Assembly: GCF_038396675.1 (NCBI RefSeq)
Contig: NC_088921.1
Span: 21,089,001-21,153,000 of the forward strand
Reading direction: 5' to 3'
Length of the DNA: 64,000 nucleotides
Origin: Hydra vulgaris
Lineage: Eukaryota; Cnidaria; Hydrozoa; Anthoathecata; Hydridae
The first letter of the stretch is position 1, and each line of letters starts with the position of its first letter. This document shows positions 39,155-51,235 of this stretch, in pieces. The notes below the pieces were generated by a model. The model saw only the letters and a program-made list of their open reading frames with translations. It did no database searches and was not told the origin of the DNA. The position numbers were made by a program, and so were the translations under genes.

Positions 39155-42100
39155 ATGGAAGTAAGAATTCTAACGCTGAACGTGAATGGTCTCCAAACCG
39201 AGACCAAACGTAACAAAATATTTCGATTCCTCAATAATTCGGACTATGACGTGATATGCTTGCAAGAAACGCATAGTACCGAAGAAAGCAACAACAAATG
39301 GAGTTTAGAATGGAAACACCAAACAAATGGTAGCTCTATTTGGAATAACGGAAACCAAAAGAGCGGGGTGTTGCCATTCTATCTAAAAATGAACATATAT
39401 TTAACGAAATTAGCCAAGACGACAGCGGGAGAATTCTTGCTGCCAGTTTCTCTCAAAAACACACAACAATAAGAATAATTAATATATACGGACCTAATGA
39501 TCCGCAACATAGAGAAAATTTTTTTAAACAGGTTAAAAAGCACGCGCGAGGATCGGATTATATGATCCTCGCGGGTGACTTTAACATGGTTGAAAACCCC
39601 CATTTAGACAGGGAGGGAGGGGATCTCTTTAACAAAAATAATACTGTGGGTAGAGTCAATTTGAGATACTTTTGCGAAAAATTTGATTTAGTAGACGTAT
39701 TTCGCAAGAGTAATCCAAACAAAGTTGACTTTACCTATGAAAAGCCAGACAAAAGTTTCAAAAGTAGAATCGATAGAATCTATGTTCCTTTGACGACCTC
39801 GAGGAACTGTGAATGCGCCACAATAGAGAACATACTGAGTGATCACAGAGCCTTCGGCTGTACTTTTATACTCGATAACAAGAGTGAGAGAGGCCCGGGC
39901 TTTTGGCACCTAAATGTTTCTCTATTAAGCGACCACGCTTTTAAAGCGAAACTAAAAAGCGATTTTGAACAAGAAAAAAATAATAAAAACAATTACCTCA
40001 ATAGCAATCAATGGTGGGATATTACAAAATCCCGCATAAAGTTGATTGCTATAGAAACATCTAAAAGAAAAAGCGCGAACTAAAATGCAAACAAAATAAC
40101 ATTCGAAAACAAATTGAAATTGAAAACCAAAAACCAGAAAGAGACTTGGAAACACTTGAAGACCTAAATTCTGAGCTTCAAGAACTCGTCTGCGACGGGG
40201 GCGTTTTCGTCAGAACGAAGCAAACCCTGGCAGAGGAGGGTGAAAAACCTTCCAAAGCTCTCCTTCATATGGAAAAAAATAACCAAAAGAAAAAAGTTCT
40301 AAACCAAATTAAAGATGGCGATGTCATGCAAACGGACACCGTTCATGTAATAGAAACAATCAGAAAATTTTACAAAAACTTATACAAAGCAAAAAAGCTG
40401 AATACAGAAAAGCAAAACCAATTTTTAAAAAAACATTACGAGTTTGCTCTCGGATAATCAAAATGCGTTTTTCAAACATCCCGTTTAGCAGTGAGGAGCT
40501 TTTAAACGCGGCCATGTCTTTAAACAAAGGCAAAACACCAGGGATAGACGGCCTCCCAGTAGAATTCTATCAAGAATGCTGGGATGTTTACGGAGAAGAA
40601 CTAACCGTTCTCATGAACGCTAACGTCTTCGAAGTAAACAACGAGCTGTCATGGTCCCAAAGAACGGCGCTGATAAGTCTTCTTCCTAAAGAAGGAGACC
40701 TAACTGCGCTGCAGAACTGGCGACCGATATCCCTGCTGTGCGCGGACTATAAAATAGCCACAAAAGCCCTCGCCTTGAGGCTATCAAAGGTACTCAACAC
40801 TTTCCTCGGACCGTCGCAAACGTGCTCGGTACCGGGAAGAAACATATTCTCCAACATTTGTCTGGTTAGAGATTTAATACAATATACTAACGAGAAAAAC
40901 ATCGATGGTGTCCTGATTACAATTGACCAGGAAAAAGCCTTCGACAAAATCGACAGGAGCTTCCTGGTCAAAACACTTCAGAAATTCAATCTAGGCAAAA
41001 AATTTATTAGCGCCATTGAACAAACAATGAAAAACACCCAATCTATTATTTTGAATAACGGCTACATGAGCAAGCCGTTCAGTATAAGCAGAGGAGTTCG
41101 CCAAGGCGACCCGATATCCCTTATGCTTTACTGCCTGGTTGTGGAGTCGCTGGCCCTAGACATCAGAAACAATCCTGATGTGGACGGCATTCCTCTTCCA
41201 GGAACTAAAAACAAACTAAAAGTCTCCCAATATGCAGATGACACCACGATGTTCCTGAGGAACCCAAAGTCGATCGAATGCGTTTTTAAAACGCTAGACG
41301 ACTTCGAGGAAGCCTCAGGCTCAAACATAAACAAAAACAAAACCAAAGGCCTGGCGTTGGGTGGCTTCAATCACATCCACTACGAAAACACAGCCAGAGT
41401 GTTGAAACAAAAATGTTTCAACATCAACTGGTGCAACGCCACCGGCATCAAAATTTTAGGAATAATCTTCCACACCGACCTAGCTTACACCGCTAGCGTG
41501 AATTGGAAGAAAGCCGTTGAAAGCTTTAGGAAAAAAATCAAAAGCTTCAAATACCGGAACATATCTTTGAGATGCAAGGGTGTTTTTGTAAACACTCTTG
41601 CACTCTCAAAGGTATGGTTCGTGGCCAACGGCTTCCCAATCAGCGAAACAATTTCTAAACAAATAAAAAAAGAAATATCCGCGTACCTCTGGCAAAGCGA
41701 TTACGCGCAACCATTAAAATATGACATCTTAAATATACCCATTAATAAAGGAGGACTAGGCATACTTAATACCAAAAATCAGTGCTTAGCCCTCCGAACC
41801 AAAAATATTTTTTTAATAAAGGAACAAGATAACTCTCACGAGTCTTGTTTCATCCAAAACTACTATTTAGCCCACCACCTAACTAGAAGAGCAAAAACCA
41901 ATTACCCCCAATGGTTGTTTCTAACCAGAAACAACTTTCCAAAATCAATTAATGACCTTCCCTTTTACTACAAAGATGTTGTTGAGATAATTAAAACCAA
42001 CGATAAAATTTTTGAAATAAAAACCAAAAACTCCAAAAACATATATGCGATTGTCAGCAAGTTTGGCGAAAACATACACATTCAAAAAATACAAATGGCA

Positions 42101-42706
42101 TGGGATGCAAAGCTTCAAAAATCACTTCCGTGGAAAAAAATATGGGAGAGAAGTTTTAGATCCTATGCCAGCGGACCCAGCAAAAACGTCCTCTGGAGAA
42201 TACTAACAAACTCGCTTCCGACTCTTGAAAAGATTCAGAGTTGGAGGAAAAACAGAGGGCGGGGAAACGCTAATTGCAAAACCTGCGGTGCAGTGGAAAA
42301 CACGTTACACCCGTTTATCCACTGCAAGAAAGCTAGATCGGTATGGAAGGATTTCAAAAATGTTTATGAAAAGCTCATAACAGAGCAAAACTTTAACATA
42401 GTCCGTGCGGTCTTTCTGACAAATATAGACCACTTGTCAAAGAAGGACCACACTGCTAAAATAGCTGTAACCCTGGCCAACGTAATAACTTCAAAGTTAT
42501 GGCGGGCCAGAAACATGAAATTAAAAGAAAACAAAATTATACCCTCAGCAAGAGTTGTAGAGGTCATAAAAAAGGAAATTAGGAACATCTGGAAGATAAA
42601 TTACAACATATATTTAAGGAAAAACAACGTGGAAATGTTTCACGAACAGTTTTCAATCAACAACGCGATAAGCGATAATACACAAAACCTTGTGTTCCTT
42701 TTATAA
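39155..42706 (+). pseudogene. E12 ORF2, four single-base frameshifts
   Basis: Compared with the open E17 copy, E12 lacks one A near 39361 and one near 40072, and has an extra base near 40435 and near 40472. All lie in or beside homopolymers. From 40463 to 42706 the frame is open and carries the RT (TPGIDGLPVE, NWRPISLLCADYK, GVRQGDPISL, YADD) and the C-terminal knuckle CKTCGAVENTLHPFIHC. This is the only complete family-B C-terminus without stops in the window. The indels could be true decay or consensus errors. Confidence 0.9.
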
Positions 42707-43249
42707 GGAAGAAAATTCAACCATGTTTTGATTAATCTGTATATTTGTATATTCTTTTTAAATATAAACCAAACGAAAAAGCATGTCCCCAGCAGCCGTT
42801 GCGGTGTGACGGACATGCCAATATTTTTTAAGTGCCAGGCTTAATGGCCAGCAATATATATTATAAACACACGATATACGAACATGTCCTGCAAAACCCG
42901 GTGGTTTTAATGGATGTGTGATTTTATTTTAACAGTCTGGGTTAATAACCAGACATATATATTTTAAATGACAATATGTTTTATTTTGTTTATACTTTCC
43001 TAAGACTTGTTGTGGTATTATCTCGAATTTGTTTTATTCGCTTTTTTTCATTTTCGCTTTTCGTTTTAAGTAATACCCACAACAAAAATTTAAATAAATA
43101 AAAAAAAGAGCATGAAATTAACAATTAAAATCAAACGAGACTTAAGAAAATACATAATATTTTACAAGATTTTTTCCCCCCACCATGTAAATATACTCCT
43201 GTTGTAAATACTTTATATGGAAATATATGTAATTATCACAAAAAAAAAA
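42707..43249 (+). other. E12 3' UTR with paired hairpin modules
   Basis: GCATGTCC/GGACATGC spans 42781-42818, the GGCTTAATGGCC hairpin 42833-42853, a degenerate second ACATGTCC/GGATGTGT stem 42882-42919, and GTCTGG/CCAGAC 42935-42954 (E2 has GCCTGG/CCAGGC, a compensatory pair). TTGTTGTGGTATTA then pairs with TAATACCCACAACAA across 43007-43085 around a TTTCG-rich loop. Confidence 0.65.
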
Positions 43250-43608
43250 GTATCTGTTCTTATCAGTTTAATATCTGGTACGCCGGCACAGTCCGGCTCA
43301 TATATTAATCTGATTTTTGGCATTAGGTCATGGGATCATAGGTTTACCTTGCCCTGACCACGGGTTGCCTCGGCTTTGCACTACTGCTGAGCGCGGCCCA
43401 GATTGGAAAAAAGAAAATATCTTCACTTTCAGAGTGTCTAACATCGCTAATGGTCTCAGCTGCTGCTGCTGATGATGCTGCTGATGATGACGGCGACGAA
43501 AATGATTAGACGTTCTAATTCAAACCACAAGTACATTGTTGAAGACGGCGTCAGTCCGACTATGTCTGCAGTGTTCAGTTATCGCTTCTCGGCCTAATGG
43601 CTAAGATC
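43250..43608 (+). repeat. U2 array unit between E12 and E13
   Basis: U2 nt 36-187 is at 43250-43401, spacer 43402-43580 (GACGGCGACG variant), and the next U2 5' fragment, only nt 1-28, at 43581-43608. Confidence 0.93.
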
Positions 43609-43710
43609 TAAAAAGTCTTAGTTATTAACCGGGACAGTGGTTCCAGAAGCCTTAAAGGTTGTAAAGCTCTATTTTCATCTTTTTTTGGTTTTTTGTATTT
43701 TAGACGTACT

Positions 43711-45461
43711 ATGGAGAAGACGATGATTTCTCGCACTAATTCCTTCGAGCAACGCAATCGAGATGCTGCCGTTCTTGTGGAGAAGATGGAGTTGGTTCGT
43801 GATAGCGTGATCGATCGACCCGATTTTCACTCGAACATTAGCTACAGCGACGATGATCTCAGCGATAGCGACATCGCTGAGTACAAAGAACTCGAATCTT
43901 CGCGGACCGTGATGGATCGTCGGAAAGTCTTATCGCCGAAAACGACCGTCCCGACCAAGACGGAAACATCCAAGGAGAAACGTTCTCAAACAACTCTGGC
44001 GTCCCGACCGTTGTGGAGCGTCACTCCGTAAAGGAAGAAAACTTCAAGCGAACCTACTCAAACGTTGCCGCTACCTCTCGGAATGGCAGTAAACCACGAT
44101 ATGTCGATGAAAAACCGCAGCTTCCGAGAACTTTACTATCCAAACTGCAGAGTAAAATTACTCTCGATGACGTATTGGTGGCTCTTGATTCTGCCAAGCT
44201 TCTGCATGATCTTGATGGAGTTCAATTGATACGGCGCTCTTCAGTGGTTGAAATTGTTATGAAGACAGAAAACTCTAAATACCGGTTACTAGAACATGGC
44301 CTCTCAATCAAAGGCTATTATCACCGTTTCTCGCTATCAACTAACAACCGAACCTTTAGGCGGCAGACACACGTGTCCGTTTTTGGATTACCTCTCGAAG
44401 CAAAGGTCATAAATCTTGGGTTAATTTTAGAAAATATGGGTTACGGCAAAAATGTTGCAACAAAACCAGTTATCAAATATGCTCGAAATGGTACTCCGTA
44501 CTACTCTGGTGTACTGGTTGCAATTTTGGAAGATCTTCAAACACGGATCCCTGAGTTTTTGAATATCAAAGGTCACCGAGTAAAAACCATGTACACCTGG
44601 GAACCTACCGACCCAACAATCGTTTTTGAAACGCAACCAGTCATCGAGGAAGCAAATGATAATGCTGAAAAGGAAGAGAAAGTCGATCGCCCTGAAGAAG
44701 AAGGTTTGGATTTGACTGGCAGTCTTGGGGAGCTGAGGAACGATGTCGAGTTTGTGGCTTCTTCCACAGAGACGGTGCTAGTAACCACATCAGCTGATGT
44801 TGATGTGGGGATACCCCCGTCCCTCGACACCTCGCTCCTGAGTTCGGAAACCGCCATACCTCCGGCAACCGCAAAATCCATTAGCGGCTTATTTAATGAC
44901 ATGGCAGGTGACGGCGATGTTGCTGACAATATCCCTATTATTCTGAGCGGTGAGGATGACGCATCTGTCGACGCAGCTGCCAAGGAGAATAATGCCTCAT
45001 TTACTAATGTTGAATTGGTTGCCGTTGAGAAATTGGCGGTGGAAAATATCGAAATCGATAATGCGGATGGAAAGAATCCGAAAAGGAAAAGTTCTATTCG
45101 CACCGAGAAACTTTTCGAAGATAAAAAGAAAAAAGTCGAAACGGAAACAAAACTTATTCCTAATTTGGAACAAAATCTGTATAATATCGATTCCACTTTT
45201 TGCAAGAGAGTACCCAAAGAAGATAGAAGTCGCTTGATCGGTCAAGTATTGAAACTTCGTTACAGAAATCTTAAGCTGGAGGACAACCGAGAAGTTGAAA
45301 GTTTAATAGTAGAACGCGATCCAAAACAACGACGAATTATTAAGACCTCGTGGAAAAACTCGATCAATATGAAACACAGCGCTCTCATTGAACTAGTAAA
45401 CAAACAATACAGTAAATTCTGCGACGTATACAAGATCTCTCTGGAGGACGTAAGAGTATAA
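43711..45461 (+). pseudogene. E13 ORF1 with a unique C-terminal extension, one frameshift
   Basis: The ATG at 43711 opens a frame (MEKTMISRTNSFEQ) with the acidic N-terminal region typical of family B. It ends at 44031. From 44013 a second frame carries the TYSNVAA box, both RRM-like blocks (VSVFGLPLE), an acidic linker and a C-terminal stretch of about 100 residues (NLYNIDSTFCKRVPKEDRSR to the end) not seen in any other ORF1 here. A one-base indel before about 44010 explains the split. Alternatively the 482-residue frame starting at 44013 could be used alone. Confidence 0.82.
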
Positions 45462-45650
45462 TTTTTATTTTTTATTAATACTAGTATATACATTGTGTAC
45501 GTAATATAATCTGCGCTTTTTGAAAAAATAATTTCTTTGAAAAAGTTCTTTTTAACTCTTTACTGAGATAAAATAAGTTTGTAACAAGTATTAAATAAGT
45601 TTTGCTTAATTTTTCTAAAGTTAATGTGTTAAATCTCAGTAAAAAGACAA

Positions 45651-48600
45651 ATGGCAGTAAGAATTCTTTCTTTAAATGTTAACGGGCTAAATAATGATTC
45701 AAAAAGACATTCGTTAATGACACTTTTTTTAAATTATGATATCATATGCCTACAAGAAACTCATTGTTGCGCTAATTTACAATCGAATTGGGAAAAAGAG
45801 TGGTTTCGAAAATCTAATGGCCATTCATTGTGGAATAGCGCTAACAATCGAGAAAAAGGTGTATCTATTTTAGTTAACAAAAATATAATTTTAAATAACA
45901 TAACACGAGATCAAAACGGTAGAATTCTTGCTGCTAACTTTGTATTAAACGATAAGGTTTGTAGAATAATAAATGTATACGGACCAAATGATCCGCAAAA
46001 AAAAGAACTTTTTTATAAATCTTTGAATAGGCACGCGCGATTGTGTGATTATTATATTCTATTGGGTGATTTCAATATGGTTGAGGACCCGTTTCTCGAC
46101 AGAGAAAACGGGGACCGTTTTAACCCAAACAATACAATAGGTAGAAAAAATCTGAAACTGTTTATCGAAAAATATCAGCTAACTGATATTTTTCGGAAGC
46201 AGAACCCAAGTAAAAAAGTATTTTCATACGAAAACCTCAATTTTAAAAGTAGGATTGATAGGATATATGTTTCTAATAATTTGATAAATTTTATAACAAC
46301 AAGCAAATACAATAAGATGGGTTGGAGTGACCATAGCTGAGTTTCCTGCAAAATCTCTTTGGAAAGGGAGAATCCGAGGGGGCCGGGATATTGGCACTTA
46401 AACTCGTCTTTATTAAATGACAAAAAGTTTATTGAAATTCTCAAAAGCGATTTTGAAGTTATTCAAAAGCAAATCTTTTTTGAAAATAATAATCAAGCTT
46501 GGAATATACCAAGTGTATGATTAGAGCTATTGCAGAAGAAAGAAGTCGCGAAATTAGAAAAGAAAATAAAGAAAAAATTACTATTTTAGAACAAGCTTTA
46601 AAAGCAGAAAATCTTAAGCGCGATAGTGATGAAGGCGAACTTAAACGAATTAAAAAAGAATTATCTGAATTAAATAACAAGAATGGTGTGTTTATCCGAA
46701 CGAAACAAGTAATAATCGAAGAGGGAGAAATACCCTCTAGATCCTTGTTTCTTTTGGAAAAACACAACCAAGGCAAAAAAACAATTAAAACAATATCCTA
46801 TGAAAACAAAACTGTTAATGATACAGACGGCATTCAAAAAGTTTTGAGAAAATATTACAAAAAACTCTATAATAACGAAAAGCTTGATGAAAATTTGCAA
46901 AACCGATTTATTGATAAAATTCAAAAAATCCTTAAAGATGATGAAAATACTTTTCTAAATGAAAAATTTAACGTAAATGAACTTTATCAATCCGCCCTAT
47001 CCCTTCAAAAAAATAGTCTCCCGGAATCGACGGAATTCCTGTCGAATTCTGGCAGAGCACATGGGGTATTTATGGGGGGAGTTCACACGATTGGCTAACG
47101 AAAACTTTTTTGAAAACACTGAAAACCACATTCCGTGGTCTCAGAGGACGGCCGTGATTAGTCTCCTTCCGAAGGATGGAGACTTGTCGCTGCTGCAGAA
47201 CTGGAGGCCAATCTCATTGCTGTGCGCTGACTACAAGATTGTCACAAAAGCGCTGGCTTTGAGAATGGCCAAGGTTCTCGAAAAAATCCTGGAACCCTCC
47301 CAAACTTGCTCAGTACCCGGAAGAAACATCTTTTCGAACTTGTTCCTGGTTCGAGACCTCATCCATTACACCGACGAAAAAAAGATCGGTGCTTTCTTGA
47401 TGTCTTTGGACCAGGAGAAAGCTTTCGATAAGATGGATCGCGATTTCTTAATTAAAACTTTAGAAAAATTTAATCTTGGAAACAATTTTGTGAATGCCAT
47501 TAAGCAATCTTTTAAAAATACCCAATCAATTATTTCTAACAACGGATACCTGAGCAAGCCCATTCCAATAAAAAGGGGAGTTCGACAGGGGGATCCGATC
47601 TCCTTGATGCTTTACTGTGTGGCAGTGGAAACACTTGCCCTCGAGTTCAAACACAACCAAGGCATCGAGGGGATCGGACTCCCTGGTACAACTTCCTTGA
47701 AAGTATTGCAATTTGCAGATGACACCGCTGTAGCTTGCAGAAACCCCCAATGCCTTAGCGAAAATTTTTCAGTGCTAAAATTGTTTGAAAATGCAACAGG
47801 CTCAAACATTAATATCGCAAAAACTAAAGCCCTTGCGCTGGGGGGACTCGAGAACACAATTGATCGCTTGCATTTTAAAAACTATGTTATCGACTGGTCA
47901 AACCAAGACGGTATGAAAGTTCTTGGTATAACCTTTTTTAACAACTTAAAAAAGACAGCTGAATTTAATTTCAATAAAGCTGTTGACAAGTTTACTAAAA
48001 TTTTAAAACACTTTAAATATAGAAACGTTTCATTAAAATGCAAGGGGATGTTTGTAAACACGCTGGCCCTGTCAAAGGTCTGGTATGTTGCAAACGTCTT
48101 CCCTATGAATAAAAATCATGAAAAAACTATTAAAAAAGAAACTTCGATTTATTTGTGGCAGAGCAACTTCGCCGAGCCAATAAAAAGAAACATCTTAAAT
48201 TTAAAAATAGACAAGGGTGGCTTAGGTATTCTCGACGTCAAAAAGCAATGTACAGCTTTAAGACTAAAGCATCTCATGCAATTTCGAGAAGACCTAATCT
48301 CATGAAAATTTCTATTTAAAAAGATACTATCTTGCATACTCTTTAGAGTAATATGCTAAAAAAGGTTATAGCCAATGGAACTTTCTTACCGGAGTAAACT
48401 TTCCCAAATCTTTAAAAGAACTGCCATTCTATTATGTTGATGTGGTAGAGCTTTTAAAGACTAAAACAAAATCTTTTTAAAGAAAAAAATATAACAACAA
48501 AAAAAGTTTACTCTCTCTTGGGTGACCAGGGAGATTTTCTAAATATAAATAAAACTCAAACATTCTGGGAAAGTACTTTCGAAACTAACATGCCTTGGGA

Positions 48601-49147
48601 CAAGATCTGGAGTAGGTGCTTCAGGTCTTACGCCCAAGGGCCTTCCCAAAACACTCAGTGGAAGTTGTTCCAAAACATTTTACCCACTAAGGAAAAATGC
48701 AAACTGTGGGCTAAAAACCGCGGGTGAGCCAATACAAATTGCCTCGTCTGCAACCAAAACGAAAATACATTACACCCTTTTGGGACATCGGAAAGTTGCT
48801 CGAGCGGTTTGGTGTGGTTTGAAGTTTGTTTACGAGAAACTTCTGCCGCAGACAAACTTCAACACCATTCAGGTCCTCTTTTATTTAAACATTGAGAAAT
48901 TAGCGAGATTTGACCCAAAAGCAAAACTAGTTACAACCATAACAAACATTATAACTACTGAAATATGGCGCTCAAGAAACATAAGAGTAATGGAAAGTAA
49001 AATCCTCTCCCCACCCAAAATAATTAAAAACATTATTAAAGAAATTAAATATATATGGAAAATAAAATATGAGAAATATAAAAATGTGAAAACAATGTTG
49101 AAAAGTTTCATACTTTGTTTTCCATTAATCATGGTAAAGCATCTTAA
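45651..49147 (+). pseudogene. E13 ORF2, multiple stops and frameshifts
   Basis: The endonuclease N-terminus is open from 45651 to about 46340 (NVNGLN, QETH, GDFNMVEDP, WSDH). Frame breaks follow near 46340-46500, about 47010 and several times after 48300, with a stop just before 48305. The central frame 46977-48305 holds NWRPISLLCADYK, GVRQGDPISLMLYC and a changed active-site box FADD (others have YADD). The knuckle region near 48730-48800 is disrupted. The remains align with other ORF2 proteins to a natural end at about 49147. Confidence 0.87.
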
Positions 49148-49244
49148 ACAAAAACCAGGAACACTGGGTTCAACTATATAAAGAAACAACCATATTGAAT
49201 GATTCCCTATTTCCTGTAGTATATGTACATATATTTACTGAAAA

Positions 49245-49619
49245 GCATGTCCCCAGTAGCCCTGTGGGTGCGACGGACATGTGTTTATTTTTTAAATGCA
49301 TGGCTTAATGGCCAGCACTATTTATTTTAAACTAGTGAAACGGAAAAGCATGACCCCAGCAGCCTTGTGGTGTGACGGTCATGCGTTTATTTTTTAAATG
49401 CCCGGCTTAATGGCCAGCCAAATATATTATAAACATGACTTTTCTTTTTCTTTTTTAATTTATACTCAAGTATATAAGTGTTTGTTGTGTTGTAATATAT
49501 ATTTTGTAATTATGTTATAAATTATGTTATTACATATTTTGCGGTTTTAACTTTCGAATTTTCGTTCTCGCTTTCGTTTTATTCTTGTTTTTGTTTTTGT
49601 TTTAATAAAATCCGCAAAA
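49245..49619 (+). other. E13 3' UTR, two hairpin modules and closing stem
   Basis: Module 1 is GCATGTCC/GGACATGT (49245-49282) followed by the GGCTTAATGGCC hairpin (49297-49317). Module 2 is GCATGACC/GGTCATGC (49348-49384) with a similar second hairpin (about 49399-49419). The T/A to A/T swap in both arms is a compensatory change. TTTTGCGGTTTTA pairs with TAAAATCCGCAAAA across 49537-49619, around TTTCG-type repeats. Confidence 0.65.
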
Positions 49620-50086
49620 AGAAAAAAACAAAAATTTAAAATTCAATTAACCACTTTGACTTTATTTTGGATTTATAAAACATTTTTATAAATATGTATA
49701 AATATTTATTTATAACTAAAAACTAGTGGGCCCTATATTATTTTTTTGTTTATTTAGCAAATCTTTATAAATAATACTTTATACAAAAAACGTAAATTTT
49801 ACTTTGGCTTTTTTAATTATAATAATTCCTTTATTGTTTGTTTGTTTACCTTGCGGTTTTAAAATTTTCAGTTTTAAGTTAAAATTTTGTTTTACATTTA
49901 TTTTTGTTTTGTGTTTGAAAAAAACCAAAAAAATTCTTGAAAATAATTTTTAAATATAAATATTTCATCATTGTAGTTAAAAATATATTGATTTATTGTG
50001 TTATTTAAACGAAAATCTTTTGTAAATATCACGGTTTCTTTGTAAAATATTTTTTTTACATGAATTACATTGTAAAGAAAAAAAAA

Positions 50087-50464
50087 GTATCTGTTCTTAT
50101 CAGTTTAATATCTGGTACGCCGGCACAGTCCGGCTCATATATTAATCTGATTTTTGGCATTAGGTCATGGGATCATAGGTTTACCTTGCCCTGACCACGG
50201 GTTGCCTCGGCTTTGCACTACTGCTGAGCGCGGCTTAGATTGGAAAAAAGAAAATATCTTCACTTTCAGAGTGTCTAACATTGCTAATGGTCTCAGCTGC
50301 TGCTGCTGATGATGCTGCTGATGATGACGACGACGAAAATGATTAGACGTTCTAATTCAAACCACAAGTACATTGTTGAAGACGGCGTCAGTCCGACTAT
50401 GTCTGCAGTGTTCAGTTATCGCTTCTCGGCCTAATGGCTAAGATCAAGTGTAGTATCTGTTCTT
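50087..50464 (+). repeat. U2 array unit between E13 and E14
   Basis: U2 nt 36-187 is at 50087-50238, ending GCGGCTTAG in place of GCGGCCCAG; spacer 50239-50417 has AACATTGC for AACATCGC; next U2 5' fragment 50418-50464. The unit at 50857 shares both private changes. Confidence 0.93.
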
Positions 50465-50856
50465 ATTTCGGCTCCGGACCATCTCTCAATTGGTTTTGGT
50501 GTTGTTAGAAAGCAGAAACAACACAAGATCGAAACCGTGACAGTCGATAGGGGTTCTTGGCGTAGTCGTTTTTTCAGTGTCTCCTTCTACGTCCGGAAAT
50601 CTCATAGCGTTCCGTCCATTCCGGACGTTAAATGGAGATAAACCATTAAGTTGGCGCTGCTCAGTTTTGGCTGAGTGGCAACTAAACCCTTAAATGGGCC
50701 AAAAAACCCTTAAGTGGGCTAAAAAACCCTTAAATGGGACAAAATACGGAGTCTCGGCTCCCAAATAACACCGCCTTCTAGGGCCCTGTGTAAGTCTGGT
50801 TTCAGCTTCAGGTCACTCTAGTTGGTTGGTAAAAAAAAAAAAAAAAAAAAAAAAAA
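50465..50856 (+). mobile_element. E14: short non-coding SINE-like element
   Basis: Second copy of the E11 type, 392 bp. It has three CCCTTAAATGGG-type units (50687, 50707 as CCCTTAAGTGGG, 50727) against two in E11, the same CTCAG/CTGAG hairpin and the same tail box. It is inserted cleanly after U2 nt 47 with the full 12-bp duplication. Confidence 0.9.
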
Positions 50857-51235
50857 GTATCTGTTCTTATCAGTTTAATATCTGGTACGCCGGCACAGTC
50901 CGGCTCATATATTAATCTGATTTTTGGCATTAGGTCATGGGATCATAGGTTTACCTTGCCCTGACCACGGGTTGCCTCGGCTTTGCACTACTGCTGAGCG
51001 CGGCTTAGATTGGAAAAAAGAAAATATCTTCACTTTCAGAGTGTCTAACATTGCTAATGGTCTCAGCTGCTGCTGCTGATGATGCTGCTGATGATGACGA
51101 CGACGAAAATGATTAGACGTTCTAATTCAAACCACAAGTACATTGTTGAAGACGGCGTCAGTCCGACTATGTCTGCAGTGTTCAGTTATCGCTTCTCCGG
51201 CCTAATGGCTAAGATCAAGTGTAGTATCTGTTCTT
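50857..51235 (+). repeat. U2 array unit between E14 and E15
   Basis: U2 nt 36-187 is at 50857-51008 with the same GCGGCTTAG variant as the previous unit; spacer with AACATTGC; next U2 5' fragment 51188-51235 with one extra C (CTCCGG). Confidence 0.92.

Larger units (their letters stand above)
37682..43249 (+). mobile_element. E12: full-length two-ORF LINE, family B
   Basis: Same 5' end as E17, GTGATTTTAGCCGAGACAG, joined after U2 nt 45. ORF1 is intact, ORF2 has four small frameshifts, and the 3' UTR carries the paired hairpins. The tail is short (about 10 A). ORF1 is identical in protein to E17, so the two copies are recent. Confidence 0.94.
43609..50086 (+). mobile_element. E13: two-ORF LINE, family D, decayed, nt-28 junction
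   Basis: The longest element (6.5 kb). It joins after U2 nt 28 like E9 and E18 and ends in a very short A-tail before U2 nt 36. ORF1 has one frameshift and ORF2 many breaks. The 3' UTR of about 940 bp carries two hairpin modules and an AT-rich remainder (about 49621-50080) in which nothing further is recognised. It is probably the oldest copy in the window. Confidence 0.93.
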
